Part shown: in pieces, positions 53,283 to 61,575 of the stretch | Layout of the letters: every line of letters begins with the position of its first letter | Position numbering within the stretch: the stretch's first letter is position 1 | NCBI RefSeq assembly: GCF_020176955.2 | Contig: NZ_JAIUCZ020000002.1 | Location: 806,001 to 870,000, forward strand | DNA from: Nocardia sp. alder85J | Lineage (GTDB): Bacteria; Actinomycetota; Actinomycetes; Mycobacteriales; Mycobacteriaceae | Direction: 5' to 3' | Length of the DNA stretch: 64,000 nucleotides | The notes under the pieces: model-generated | Databases searched by the model: none | Told to the model about the DNA's origin: nothing | The model's input: the letters and a program-made list of their open reading frames with translations, nothing else | Translations under genes and position numbers: made by a program

Positions 53283-56200
53283 GTGAATCAGCAAGACCAA
53301 CCACCCCCCGCCACCGACCCACCCGGCGCCGGCGCCCCGCCACCGGGCCGTCCACCCGCCCCGGAAACGGTGAAATACACCGGCCCGCAACCGGACCCCG
53401 CACCCCCGGGCGAATCCTCCTCGCCCGGGGGTGCGGACCGGCCACCTTTCCCGAACCCCGCGTCCGGGCACTCGGGGCAACCGCCCGCTCCGGGGCCCGG
53501 TTTCGGGCCGTCCGCCCCAGGACCGATCCCTCCGCTGCCGGGACCACCGCCGCACCCTGCGGTCGGGCAATGGCAACCCGGGCAGCCTCCACCCGAGGGC
53601 GCGGGCCCGCGGTCCGGCGGTCCCCACACGCCGCCGTTCCCGCCGCAGCGTCCGGGCCCGCCGATGGGGCCCGGTCCCGGCGCGCCCATGCCGCCCTATC
53701 AGGGTGGTCCCGGACCTGTACCACCGCCGGGCGGCGCACCCCGGCAGCCTGGCCGGCCCCCGTACCAGCAGCCCGGCCCGCGGCCCGGTGGCCCCGACAC
53801 GCCGCCGCCGTTCCCGCCGCAACGCCCCGGCGCGCCGATGCCGCCGTATCAGGGCGGCCCTCCGCCGACGCCGGGGGGCGGGTCCTGGCCGAACCCGGTC
53901 GCGCCGCCCCCACTGCCGGGAAACCATCCGCCCGCCTCCGGATTCCCGGGTCCGGTGCCACCGCCGCCCGGCCGCGGCACCCCGATGCCACCTGCTTCCG
54001 CCCCGATGCCGCCTCCGCCGTATCCGGGAAATCACCCTGCCGGGCGGGGATATCCACCCGCGCAGGGGCCCGGAATGATGCCGCCACCCGGCGTTGCGCC
54101 CCGGTCACCCGATGGCCGGCAGTACTCGGGCGGCAACGCGGGCCCGCCACCCGGATATCCCGGCGGACCTCCGAACCCACTGCCCGGCGGTGTAGCCCCG
54201 CAGTCGGCCTACCCGCCCGGATATCAGCCGTACCCGGGCGGCAATCCACCTGGCCATCCAGGCGGCCCTCCGCCGTTGCCGGGCGCACCGGCATATCTGC
54301 CCGGATCTGTTTCGCCGCAGCACAATCCTTCGAATATGCCCGACGGCCGCCCGTATTCTCCCGGCGCCGAACCACGGCCGCACGGGGTACCGGATACTCC
54401 CGGTTCGCTTCCGCCATCGTTGCCGGGCAGCGGTCCGGCGGTGTCGTCACAGCTTTCCGGCAGCAGCGCGCCGCAGCCGGATTCGCCACAGCACGCGGAG
54501 GAGACGGTGCACTCGGCCGTGGCCGACTCCGAATCGGCTCCTGCGCAGGCGAGTTCGCTGCTGGGGTTGGGAGGTACTCCGCCGTCGGCTCGCACCGGAG
54601 GTGCGGGAGCGGGCGGTCCGGCCGCTGCCTCGGGTCCGCCTCCACTACCGAGCGGTGATGTTGCACCGTCGGCACACGACTCTGAATTCGTTGAGGGACA
54701 ATCTATGTCACCGCAAGATGCGGGTGGTCCGGTCGGCGGCGCGGGTGCGCCGACAACGGGTGCTTCCGTTCCGCCGCCATTGCCGGGCACCGGTGTGCCG
54801 CCCGCTGCCGGGTCGGCTCTTCCGCCACCGCTGCCCGGCAGCGGCGGTCCGGGCACGCCGCACGCTGCGCCGCCCCCGTTGCCGGGCAGGGGTATTCCGG
54901 GCGGGCCGCCTTCTCTTCCCGGTGGTCAGGGTGGGCCGCCGCCGTTGCCCGGCGGACCGGGCGGCCCGCCGCCGTTGCCCGGTGGTTCTGGCGGGCCGCC
55001 ACCGCTGCCGGGTGGGCCCGGTATGGCTCCGCCGCCGTTGCCGGGAGGTGGGGTGGCATTCGGAGCCCCCGGGGGGCTGATGCCGCCGCCGATGCCCGGG
55101 GGTGGGATGCCGCCGCAGTTCGGGGGTGTCGGGGTGGTGTTGAATCTGCCGCCGCAGGCGGCCGAGGCGCCGCCCGCGCCGGAGCGGGTGGCCGAAAACG
55201 TTCCGGCGCAGCCGGATCGGGCGATGCTGCATCGGACCGAGGGGACCCGGACCTATCCGTGTTCGGCGTGTGGCGGCCAGTTGATGTTCGACATCGACAG
55301 CCAGAAGCTGCGCTGCCCCAGTTGTGGCAACTACAACGAGATCAGTGTGCCCCGGGAACCGGTGGTGGCGCGGGATCTCCAGGAGGCGATGGCGGAACTG
55401 CGCGAGGCGCAGACTGCCGTCGCCGGGCCGCAGGTCACCGGCGAGCGCGAGGTGAAGTGCCAGAGTTGTGGTGGCACCACCACTTTCGTGGGCAGTTTGA
55501 CGGCGACCAAATGTCCGTACTGTGCCACGCCGATCCAGCGCGACGACGTGCACGATGCGCCGGCCCGGTTGCCGGTGGACGGGGTGGTGCCGTTCCGGGT
55601 GAACGAGAAGCAGGCCCGGGACCTGGTCGAGCGGTGGGTGTCGAAGCGGTGGTTCGCGCCGTCGGCGTTCAAGAAGTACCGCCGGCTCGGCTCGCTGGCC
55701 AGCGTCTACCACGCGTATTTCACCTACGACGCCGACACCTACAGCTGGTACACCGGTGAGCGCGGTATCGACTACGTGGTCGAATACCGGGACAGCGACG
55801 GGGATCTGCAAACCGAGACCCGCACCGAGTGGTACCCGGTGTCCGGTGAGGTGGCCAACCAGTTCGCCGACATGCCGGCGCTGGCCAACATCGATCTGGA
55901 CCACGGCAAGGTGAAGGCGTTGGAGCCGTGGCCGATTCAGGAGGCCACCGGATATTCGCCGGAGTATCTCGCCGGGCATCTGGCCCGCACCTACGATCGG
56001 GACGCCGAGGAGACGTTCCCGGAGGTGCGCGGCGAGATGGAGGGCCTGATCGAGCAATCCGTCAACGCCGACATCGGCGGCGACCGGCAGCGCATCCATT
56101 CGTTGCAGTCGACCTGGAATGCCTTGGCCTACAAACATCTGCTGCTGCCGATCTGGCTGCTCACGGTGATGTACGCCAATCAGCCGTTCCGGGTGTACAT

Positions 56201-56375
56201 CAACGGCCTGACCGGTCAGGTGTCCGGCCAGCGGCCGTGGAGCAAGGTCAAGATCGCGGTCGCGATCGTGGTCGTGGTGCTCGTCGCGGTGATCGCGCTG
56301 GTGGTGTACTCGAAGATCCACGCGCACAGCGGCCACCATGTCAGTCATCCGGTCCGGCCGACCACCAGGAGGTAG
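53283..56375 (+). CDS. Proline-rich protein with two zinc ribbons and a membrane anchor (YdjG-like)
   Basis: The protein has 1030 residues. Residues 1 to about 640 are Pro/Gly-rich and disordered, with many PPLPG motifs. Two zinc ribbons follow: CSACGG...CPSC (Cys660, 663, 678, 681) and CQSCGG...CPYC (Cys726, 729, 744, 747). A conserved domain (PVDGVVPFRVNEKQARDLVE, PVSGEVANQFADMP) and one C-terminal membrane span (about 990-1012) complete it, as in TFIIB-type zinc-ribbon proteins such as Bacillus YdjG. The GTG at 53283 has a weak ribosome site. The proline motifs are plausible ligands for the GYF domain encoded upstream. Confidence 0.88.
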   Translation: MNQQDQPPPATDPPGAGAPPPGRPPAPETVKYTGPQPDPAPPGESSSPGGADRPPFPNPASGHSGQPPAPGPGFGPSAPGPIPPLPGPPPHPAVGQWQPGQPPPEGAGPRSGGPHTPPFPPQRPGPPMGPGPGAPMPPYQGGPGPVPPPGGAPRQPGRPPYQQPGPRPGGPDTPPPFPPQRPGAPMPPYQGGPPPTPGGGSWPNPVAPPPLPGNHPPASGFPGPVPPPPGRGTPMPPASAPMPPPPYPGNHPAGRGYPPAQGPGMMPPPGVAPRSPDGRQYSGGNAGPPPGYPGGPPNPLPGGVAPQSAYPPGYQPYPGGNPPGHPGGPPPLPGAPAYLPGSVSPQHNPSNMPDGRPYSPGAEPRPHGVPDTPGSLPPSLPGSGPAVSSQLSGSSAPQPDSPQHAEETVHSAVADSESAPAQASSLLGLGGTPPSARTGGAGAGGPAAASGPPPLPSGDVAPSAHDSEFVEGQSMSPQDAGGPVGGAGAPTTGASVPPPLPGTGVPPAAGSALPPPLPGSGGPGTPHAAPPPLPGRGIPGGPPSLPGGQGGPPPLPGGPGGPPPLPGGSGGPPPLPGGPGMAPPPLPGGGVAFGAPGGLMPPPMPGGGMPPQFGGVGVVLNLPPQAAEAPPAPERVAENVPAQPDRAMLHRTEGTRTYPCSACGGQLMFDIDSQKLRCPSCGNYNEISVPREPVVARDLQEAMAELREAQTAVAGPQVTGEREVKCQSCGGTTTFVGSLTATKCPYCATPIQRDDVHDAPARLPVDGVVPFRVNEKQARDLVERWVSKRWFAPSAFKKYRRLGSLASVYHAYFTYDADTYSWYTGERGIDYVVEYRDSDGDLQTETRTEWYPVSGEVANQFADMPALANIDLDHGKVKALEPWPIQEATGYSPEYLAGHLARTYDRDAEETFPEVRGEMEGLIEQSVNADIGGDRQRIHSLQSTWNALAYKHLLLPIWLLTVMYANQPFRVYINGLTGQVSGQRPWSKVKIAVAIVVVVLVAVIALVVYSKIHAHSGHHVSHPVRPTTRR

Positions 56376-56378
56376 TTC

Positions 56379-56888
56379 GTGATCATCGTGATTGTGCTGT
56401 TGCTGGCGTTGGTGGTGATCATCGGCGGCGTGGCCGGGGTGCTGCTGGTGGTCGGCAACCACCAGCGGCGGGAGGCGGCGCACGACAACCAGGTGATTCC
56501 GGGCACCCCGACCCGGGCGCCGGTGTCGTGGGCCCGCTCCCACGATCCGGAGGCCCGGCTGCACCGCCGGCTGCGCGACGCGATGACGGCCCTGCACGCC
56601 GTCGCCGCCTACGACACGGCGGCGAGCCTGTCGATGCGCTCGGGGCTGGAGCAGTCGGCGCTGGCGGTGGACCACCACCTGGTGGCCGTGGCCGGGCTGC
56701 CGCGGTCACACCGCGACCAGCAGCTACCGGAACTGACCCGCGCGGTCGAGACGATCGAGGCGGGCGTGGCCGACTACACCCTGGCGACCACGAAACCCGA
56801 CCTCAGCGCGCTGGAGGCGGACCTGAGCGCGGTGCAGTCGAAACTGGATGCGGTCACGGAGATCCGCCGCACCCTGGACCACGCCTGA
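56379..56888 (+). CDS. Small membrane-anchored helical protein, third gene of the SPFH operon
   Basis: The protein has 169 residues. GTG 56379 follows AGGAGG by 6 bases, 3 bases after the previous stop. One N-terminal span (MIIVIVLLLALVVIIGGVAG) precedes a cytoplasmic alpha-helical region rich in Leu/Ala/Asp (residues 55-169), probably a coiled-coil or bundle. It occupies the place of YdjH in the Bacillus operon, although similarity is not evident to me. It probably acts with the SPFH and zinc-ribbon proteins at the membrane. Confidence 0.78.
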   Translation: MIIVIVLLLALVVIIGGVAGVLLVVGNHQRREAAHDNQVIPGTPTRAPVSWARSHDPEARLHRRLRDAMTALHAVAAYDTAASLSMRSGLEQSALAVDHHLVAVAGLPRSHRDQQLPELTRAVETIEAGVADYTLATTKPDLSALEADLSAVQSKLDAVTEIRRTLDHA

Positions 56889-56906
56889 ACACCAGGAGAA
56901 GGGATC

Positions 56907-57701
56907 TCACGATCGCAGGGCACGCACCACGGTGGCGCCGAGTTCCTCGGACTCGAGTACCGCCGGGGTGAGCCCGGCGGCGGCGAAGATCTCCGCCGCG
57001 ACCGGCGCCTGCGCGGCGCCGGTCTCGACGAAGACCGCGCCGCCGGGCGCCAGCCAGGCGCCCGCCGCGGCGGCGACCCGGCGGATGACGTCGAGCCCGT
57101 CGCCGCCGCCGTCGAGGGCGGTGCGGGGCTCGTGGTCGCGGGCCTCGGGCGGCATGCGGGCGATCATGTCGGTCGGGACGTAGGGCGTGTTCGCCAGCAG
57201 CAGGTCGACCCGCCCGGCGAGCTCGGGTGGCAGCGGCGCGAACAGGTCGCCGCAGTAGACCTCGGCGCCCAGCGGCGCCAGATTGGTGCGGGCGCAGGCG
57301 GCGGCCGCGGGCTCGAGGTCGGTGGCGGTGAGTTCGACACCGATGCCGGCGGCGCGCAGTTCGGTCGCCACGGCGAGCCCCAATGCCCCACAGCCGCAAC
57401 ATATGTCGAGCACCACACAGGATCGTCGCATCCGGCCCAGCGCGACGGCCCGCTCGACCAGGTATCCGGTGCGCTGCCGCGGCACGAACACCCCCGGGGT
57501 GACCGCCACCCGTAACCCGCGGAACTCCGCCCAGCCCAGCAGATGTTCCAGTGGCCGACCGGAAATCCGTTGCGCCACCAGTACTTCCAATTCACCGGGT
57601 GAGGCGGCCGCGGCGGCCAGCAGCGCCGCCTCCTCCTCGGCGAAGACGCAGCCGGCCGCGCGCAGCCGCGCGGTGAGCGTTTCCAGATCCGTCACGGTCA
57701 C
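56907..57701 (-). CDS. HemK/PrmC-like methyltransferase with altered NPPY motif
   Basis: The protein has 264 residues. A small N-terminal helical part with QRISGRPLEHLLGWAEFRGL and VTPGVFVPRQRTGYLVERAV is typical of PrmC. The SAM-binding motif VLDICCGCGALGLAVATEL, an acidic motif TATDLEPAAAACA and NTPYVPTD (Asn171-Tyr174) follow. True PrmC has NPPY for gripping the glutamine substrate; here the first Pro is Thr. It is probably a PrmC paralogue (N5-glutamine methyltransferase-like) with a different substrate. It converges with the SPFH operon, 18 bases apart. Confidence 0.85.
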   Translation of the reverse strand: MTVTDLETLTARLRAAGCVFAEEEAALLAAAAASPGELEVLVAQRISGRPLEHLLGWAEFRGLRVAVTPGVFVPRQRTGYLVERAVALGRMRRSCVVLDICCGCGALGLAVATELRAAGIGVELTATDLEPAAAACARTNLAPLGAEVYCGDLFAPLPPELAGRVDLLLANTPYVPTDMIARMPPEARDHEPRTALDGGGDGLDVIRRVAAAAGAWLAPGGAVFVETGAAQAPVAAEIFAAAGLTPAVLESEELGATVVRALRS

Positions 57702-57732
57702 CCACCCATTCTCGGGGGCCGTGTCCAGTGGA

Positions 57733-58614
57733 TTATCGGGCGGGCGGCAGCATCATGACCCGGCTGGCATCGATGTAGATGCCGCGCTGGGCGGGCCGGC
57801 CGGGCGGCATCAGCTGGTTCACCCACTGATCGGTGGAGGTCATCGCCCCGGTGATGTGGATGCCAGCGGTGATGAAGTCGGCCACCGCGCGGCGGATGTG
57901 GTTGGGGGAGGTGACCAGGACGGCGTTGTCCGCCCCGGCGCCGCGCAGCAACTGCGAGCTGAACAGCGCGTTCTGCACCGTCGACCCGGCCCGGTCCTCG
58001 ACCAGCACCCGGTCCGCCGGAATGCCGCGGCCGATCAGCCAGCCCGCCATGGCCGCCGCCTCGGCGACGCCGTTCTGCGGATTGCCGCCGGTCACCACCA
58101 CCGGGGCCCAGGGCGCGGCCATGGCCTGGAACCAGGCGGCCTCCAGCCGGTCCACCAGTTCGTCGCGCATGCTGCCGTCGGGCAGCAGCCCGTAGCCGAG
58201 CACCACGATCCCGGTGTGCTCGCCGACCAGCGTCGGCAGCGGCATCGGCACGGTGGCGACGGCGGAGGCGACGGCGCCGATCATAGTGCGGGTCTGTGCC
58301 GCCTCGCCCGGATCGACGCCGTCGAGCCGGTGCAGGGCGACCTCCCGGGTGATCACGTCGCCGGTGTAGTCGGACCAGATCGCCTGCAACGCCAAGGCCT
58401 GTGCGTCGTCGGGTGCTTCGTCGAGCAGCCGGTGCAGGTCGTCGAGGCCGGCGGCGTCCTGGCCGTTCATGAAGTGGGATTGCGCGGAGTTGTACAGATC
58501 GGCCGGGTCGGCGACGGCGACGGCGGTGCCGAACAGCGCCGGGCCGGACAGCGCGAGGAGGAGGGCGGTCAACGCCGCCGCGGCCGTTTTCGTAACACGC
58601 CTTACGGGGATCAC
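57733..58614 (-). CDS. Secreted DUF218 (YdcF/SanA-like) protein
   Basis: The protein has 293 residues. A signal peptide (MIPVRRVTKTAAAALTALLL... AVAVADP) is followed by a helical, TPR-like spacer and a DUF218 domain: GIVVLGYGLLPDG, VVVTGGNPQNGVAEAAAMAG, RGIPADRVLVEDRAGSTVQN and VLVTSPNHIRRAVADF. DUF218 proteins are envelope-associated and of unsettled biochemistry. GTG 58614 is chosen because AAAGG lies 11 bases upstream and it begins the signal peptide; a GTG at 58626 is possible. Confidence 0.85.
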   Translation of the reverse strand: MIPVRRVTKTAAAALTALLLALSGPALFGTAVAVADPADLYNSAQSHFMNGQDAAGLDDLHRLLDEAPDDAQALALQAIWSDYTGDVITREVALHRLDGVDPGEAAQTRTMIGAVASAVATVPMPLPTLVGEHTGIVVLGYGLLPDGSMRDELVDRLEAAWFQAMAAPWAPVVVTGGNPQNGVAEAAAMAGWLIGRGIPADRVLVEDRAGSTVQNALFSSQLLRGAGADNAVLVTSPNHIRRAVADFITAGIHITGAMTSTDQWVNQLMPPGRPAQRGIYIDASRVMMLPPAR

Positions 58615-58806
58615 AGCTGTCGACACCTTTCTGACGAACGGGTCTGTTGCTGCCGGTTGTCTGGCGCACCGACCGGACCACGATACGGCGCGGCAGCCGG
58701 GCCGTCCGGCATTCGAATGCGGAGATTCACTGCAAACTTGCACTCACTGCGCAAACCCGGTGCGGTGCGTGCCGGCCGGGCCCGGGCGCCGGATAAGGTT
58801 TCGGGC

Positions 58807-59658
58807 GTGGACACGACTTCGCTCTCCGGCAAGGAACTCGCCGCTGCCCTCAACGCGGACACGAAGCAGCGCGCCGCCGCGCTGACCGAGCGGGGCGCCG
58901 CGCCGCGGCTGGCGCTGGTGGTGGCCAACGACGATCCGGCCAGCGGCTGGTACGTGAAATCGCTGGAGCGTGCCGCCGGTCGGCTCGGAATCGACAGCAC
59001 CACAACCGATCTCAGTGTCACCGCGAGCGCGGCGGACATCCGCGAGGCGCTGCGTGCACTCGGTGCCGATCCGGCGGTCGATGCGGTCATGCTCCAGACG
59101 CCGCTGCCCAGCGGGGTCACCCTCGACGAGGTGAGTTCCGAGATCCCCGCCGGGAAGGACGTCGACGGGGTCAGCCCGCTGTCGCTGGGCCTGCTGGCCA
59201 CCGGCCTGCCCGGTTTCCCCCCGGCCACCGCCCAGGCGGTGGTGGAGCTGGCGAAATTCCACGACATCCCGCTGGCCGGACGGCATGTCGCGGTCGTGGG
59301 CCGGTCCAACGTGGTGGGCAAGCCGCTGGCGCAACTGCTGCTGGCCGAGAACGCGACCGTCACCATCTGTCACTCCCGCACCACCGACCTGCCCGCGGTG
59401 ACCGCGGCCGCCGATGTCGTGGTGGCCGCGGCCGGCCGGGCCGGGCTGATCACCGGCGCGCACGTCCGGGAGGGGGCCGTCGTGATCGATGTGGGCACCA
59501 ACGAGGGCCCGGACGGCAGCATCGTCGGCGACGCCGACGCGGCCTCGGTCCAGGGCCGGGCCGCGGCGCTGAGCCCGGTGCCGGGCGGGGTCGGCCCGGT
59601 CACCACCGCTCTGCTGATGCGGCACGTGGTCGAGGCCGCCGAGCGCGCGCGGAATTGA
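58807..59658 (+). CDS. FolD-like methylene-THF dehydrogenase lacking the catalytic lysine
   Basis: The protein has 283 residues with a complete FolD architecture: LQTPLPSGV (Gln for folate binding), KDVDG (Asp), VVGRSNVVGKPLAQLLL (NADP site), CHSRTTDL, DVGTNEGPDG and SPVPGGVGPVT. The catalytic Tyr-x-x-x-Lys stretch reads WYVKSLERAA: Tyr49 is kept, but the usual Lys at +4 is Leu53 (a Lys sits at +2). That Lys is required for cyclohydrolase activity in E. coli FolD (Lys54). The protein may be a dehydrogenase only, or act on another folate. A cyclodeaminase-family gene lies 1.1 kb downstream on the opposite strand. Confidence 0.88.
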   Translation: MDTTSLSGKELAAALNADTKQRAAALTERGAAPRLALVVANDDPASGWYVKSLERAAGRLGIDSTTTDLSVTASAADIREALRALGADPAVDAVMLQTPLPSGVTLDEVSSEIPAGKDVDGVSPLSLGLLATGLPGFPPATAQAVVELAKFHDIPLAGRHVAVVGRSNVVGKPLAQLLLAENATVTICHSRTTDLPAVTAAADVVVAAAGRAGLITGAHVREGAVVIDVGTNEGPDGSIVGDADAASVQGRAAALSPVPGGVGPVTTALLMRHVVEAAERARN

Positions 59659-59789
59659 GCGTCGCCGTGCGGGCCCCGGGGCTGTGATCACCGCCGAGTG
59701 TGCCCGGGGCCGAGACCACCGCTGGGCAGGCTCGTAGCCGCCGCGCTGGTCGACCGGCCACGTCCGAATGTGCCCGGATCCGGCACACG

Positions 59790-59820
59790 ACGGCCCGGGC
59801 ACCCGAGGGGCCCGGGCCGT
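59790..59820. terminator. Bidirectional terminator between FolD-like and L,D-transpeptidase genes
   Basis: ACGGCCCGGGC (59790-59800) pairs with GCCCGGGCCGT (59810-59820), with an inner CCC/GGG pairing. It lies between the two convergent genes and has no T-tract. Confidence 0.75.
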
Positions 59821-59837
59821 GCGGTGTCAGGGATCGG

Positions 59838-60593
59838 TCACCAGTGGCTGGTCACCACATCGCCGACATTGACGTTCTCGTAGTACCAGGCGGCATCGTC
59901 GGGCGCGAGGTTGATGCACCCGTGGCTGACGTTGGAGTTGCCCTGCTGGTCCACCGACCACGGGGCCGAGTGCACGAAGACGCCGCTCCAGGTCAGCCGC
60001 TCGGCGTATTCGCCGGTGAGCAGGTAACCGTCCGGATCATCGAGTGGAATGCCGATGGTCCGCGAGTCGAAGATGATCGAGCGGAACTTCTCCAGCACCG
60101 GGAAGCTGCCGGTCGGCGTCTCCCGGCCCGGCCGTCCCATCGAGGCGGGCATCACCCGCGGCGGCTCGCCGGGGACGAACACCGTGAAGGTGTGCGCGGA
60201 CAGGTCGGCGTCGGCGGTGATCCCGCCGTCGGTCTCCAACCGGGTCTGCGTGGTGCCCACCTGGACCGTGACCCGGCTGGCGGCGGGCAATCCGCCGCTG
60301 GGGGTCCAGACCACTTCGCGATCGCTGTTCCAGGCGAAGGTGCCGGGCAGGGCGGCACCGGCGGTCACCGAGACCGATTGCTCGGCGCGTGCCCGGTCGC
60401 CGACCGCGGCGGCGAACCGGACGGTCACCGGCGCGGCGACACCGACGATACTGCCGTCGGCCGGGGCGACGGATTCCACGGGATATGCGGGTGACGACGG
60501 TGTCGTCATGGCGCCTGTCGCCGTGCCGGGCAAGAAGATTGCGAACGCTGTGACCACGGTCGCCAGGAACAGATTCTGCATCGTGTTCCGCAT
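59838..60593 (-). CDS. L,D-transpeptidase (YkuD domain)
   Basis: The protein has 251 residues. A signal-peptide-like N-terminus (QNLFLATVVTAFAIFLPGTA) is followed by an Ig-like region (APADGSIVGVAAPVTVRFAA) and a C-terminal YkuD domain with TPTGSFPVLEKF, HSAPWSV and the catalytic SHGCINL (His224, Cys226). It forms 3-3 peptidoglycan cross-links and resists most beta-lactams. The ATG at 60593 has GGAGGAG 8 bases upstream; the in-frame GTG at 60602 is less good. The domain order is typical for mycobacterial Ldt enzymes. Confidence 0.92.
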   Translation of the reverse strand: MRNTMQNLFLATVVTAFAIFLPGTATGAMTTPSSPAYPVESVAPADGSIVGVAAPVTVRFAAAVGDRARAEQSVSVTAGAALPGTFAWNSDREVVWTPSGGLPAASRVTVQVGTTQTRLETDGGITADADLSAHTFTVFVPGEPPRVMPASMGRPGRETPTGSFPVLEKFRSIIFDSRTIGIPLDDPDGYLLTGEYAERLTWSGVFVHSAPWSVDQQGNSNVSHGCINLAPDDAAWYYENVNVGDVVTSHW

Positions 60594-60742
60594 GGCTTCC
60601 ACTCCTCCGAGGGCTTGATTATCAGAGGCTCAGTCTAGAGTCCGATGATCATGCCGCGCGCCTCGTGAGGCGTCTATCGTGACCAAAATGCCGCTTTCGC
60701 AAGGACTTTCGGCGCACCCGATTACCGGGAAATGACCACCGG

Positions 60743-61402
60743 TTACCGCGTCGTAACCGCGGTGACGACCTCGGTGTGCAGGGCATCGGCGCGCGCCACG
60801 ATCTGCTCGATGGTCCGCAACGCTCCGGCGAACTCGGCGCCCTCGCCGTCGGCCAGCGACACCACGTTGATCACGATGTTGAGCTGCGAGGCCGTGGCCG
60901 CGGCGCGGGCCGCACCGGCGGCGGCGCCGATGTCGGTGATCACGTTGGGGTTGCCGATGGGCAGCAGATCGGCGGCGAGGCTGAGCACCTCGTCGGCCTC
61001 GGCCACCACCGCGGCGGGCACCCGCGCGGCCTCCAGCAACGCCGTGGTGACCGCGGCGGCGCGGGCGGTGGCCTGTTCGGCGGTGTCCTTGGGCAGCTTG
61101 TAGGCGGCGCCGACCGCGGTGAACGCGGCCGCGTCGGCGTCGGCCAGCGCCAGCGACCGGGTGCGGGCGGCGTCGGCGGCGGCGATGATGCGGTCGATCG
61201 TCTCGCGATGCGCCGCATCCTTGGCACGGGTGGTGTAGCGCGCCACCATCGCGACCAGGGCGGCGCCCTGCGCGGCGTGCAGCGCCGCCACCGCGCCGCC
61301 GCCGGGTGCGGGGAGCTTGGCCGCCAGATCGTCCAGATAGCCGCCCACCGAGGCTTCCGCGAACGTCGAAATCGACTGCGGTGACACGGTTTCGGCAGAC
61401 AT
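60743..61402 (-). CDS. Cyclodeaminase/cyclohydrolase-family protein (FTCD C-domain/FchA-like)
   Basis: The protein has 219 residues (MSAETVSPQSISTFAEASVG). It is all-helical and Ala-rich, with family marks KLPAPGGGAVAALHAAQGAA, ALVAMVARYTTRA, AYKLPKDTAEQ, LLPIGNPNVITDIGAAAGAA and LNIVINVVSLAD. The family contains formiminotetrahydrofolate cyclodeaminase and methenyl-THF cyclohydrolase (FchA). As a stand-alone small protein it may be the cyclohydrolase partner of a dehydrogenase-only FolD-like protein nearby. The ATG at 61402 is used because upstream in-frame sequence is not conserved. Confidence 0.88.
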   Translation of the reverse strand: MSAETVSPQSISTFAEASVGGYLDDLAAKLPAPGGGAVAALHAAQGAALVAMVARYTTRAKDAAHRETIDRIIAAADAARTRSLALADADAAAFTAVGAAYKLPKDTAEQATARAAAVTTALLEAARVPAAVVAEADEVLSLAADLLPIGNPNVITDIGAAAGAARAAATASQLNIVINVVSLADGEGAEFAGALRTIEQIVARADALHTEVVTAVTTR

Positions 61403-61575
61403 GGACGGCCTTTCTCTGCGAACGGGCGGTGCGCACCCCGATGATGCGCGTCCGAGCACTACCGTACCGCGCCCCACCGGGCCGTCCGCCGAAGCCCCGG
61501 CCCCCAACTCGAGGTTCACCTCGAGTGAGCGGGGGTTGCCCGGGGGCTGCGCCGCCGCGTGGGTATGGTCGGTCC

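Noticed and set aside
53300..55200. Pro/Gly-rich DNA as a mobile or tandem repeat element.
   Set aside because: The frame is open throughout with coherent PPLPG-type codons and continues into two intact zinc ribbons, so it is a coding disordered region.
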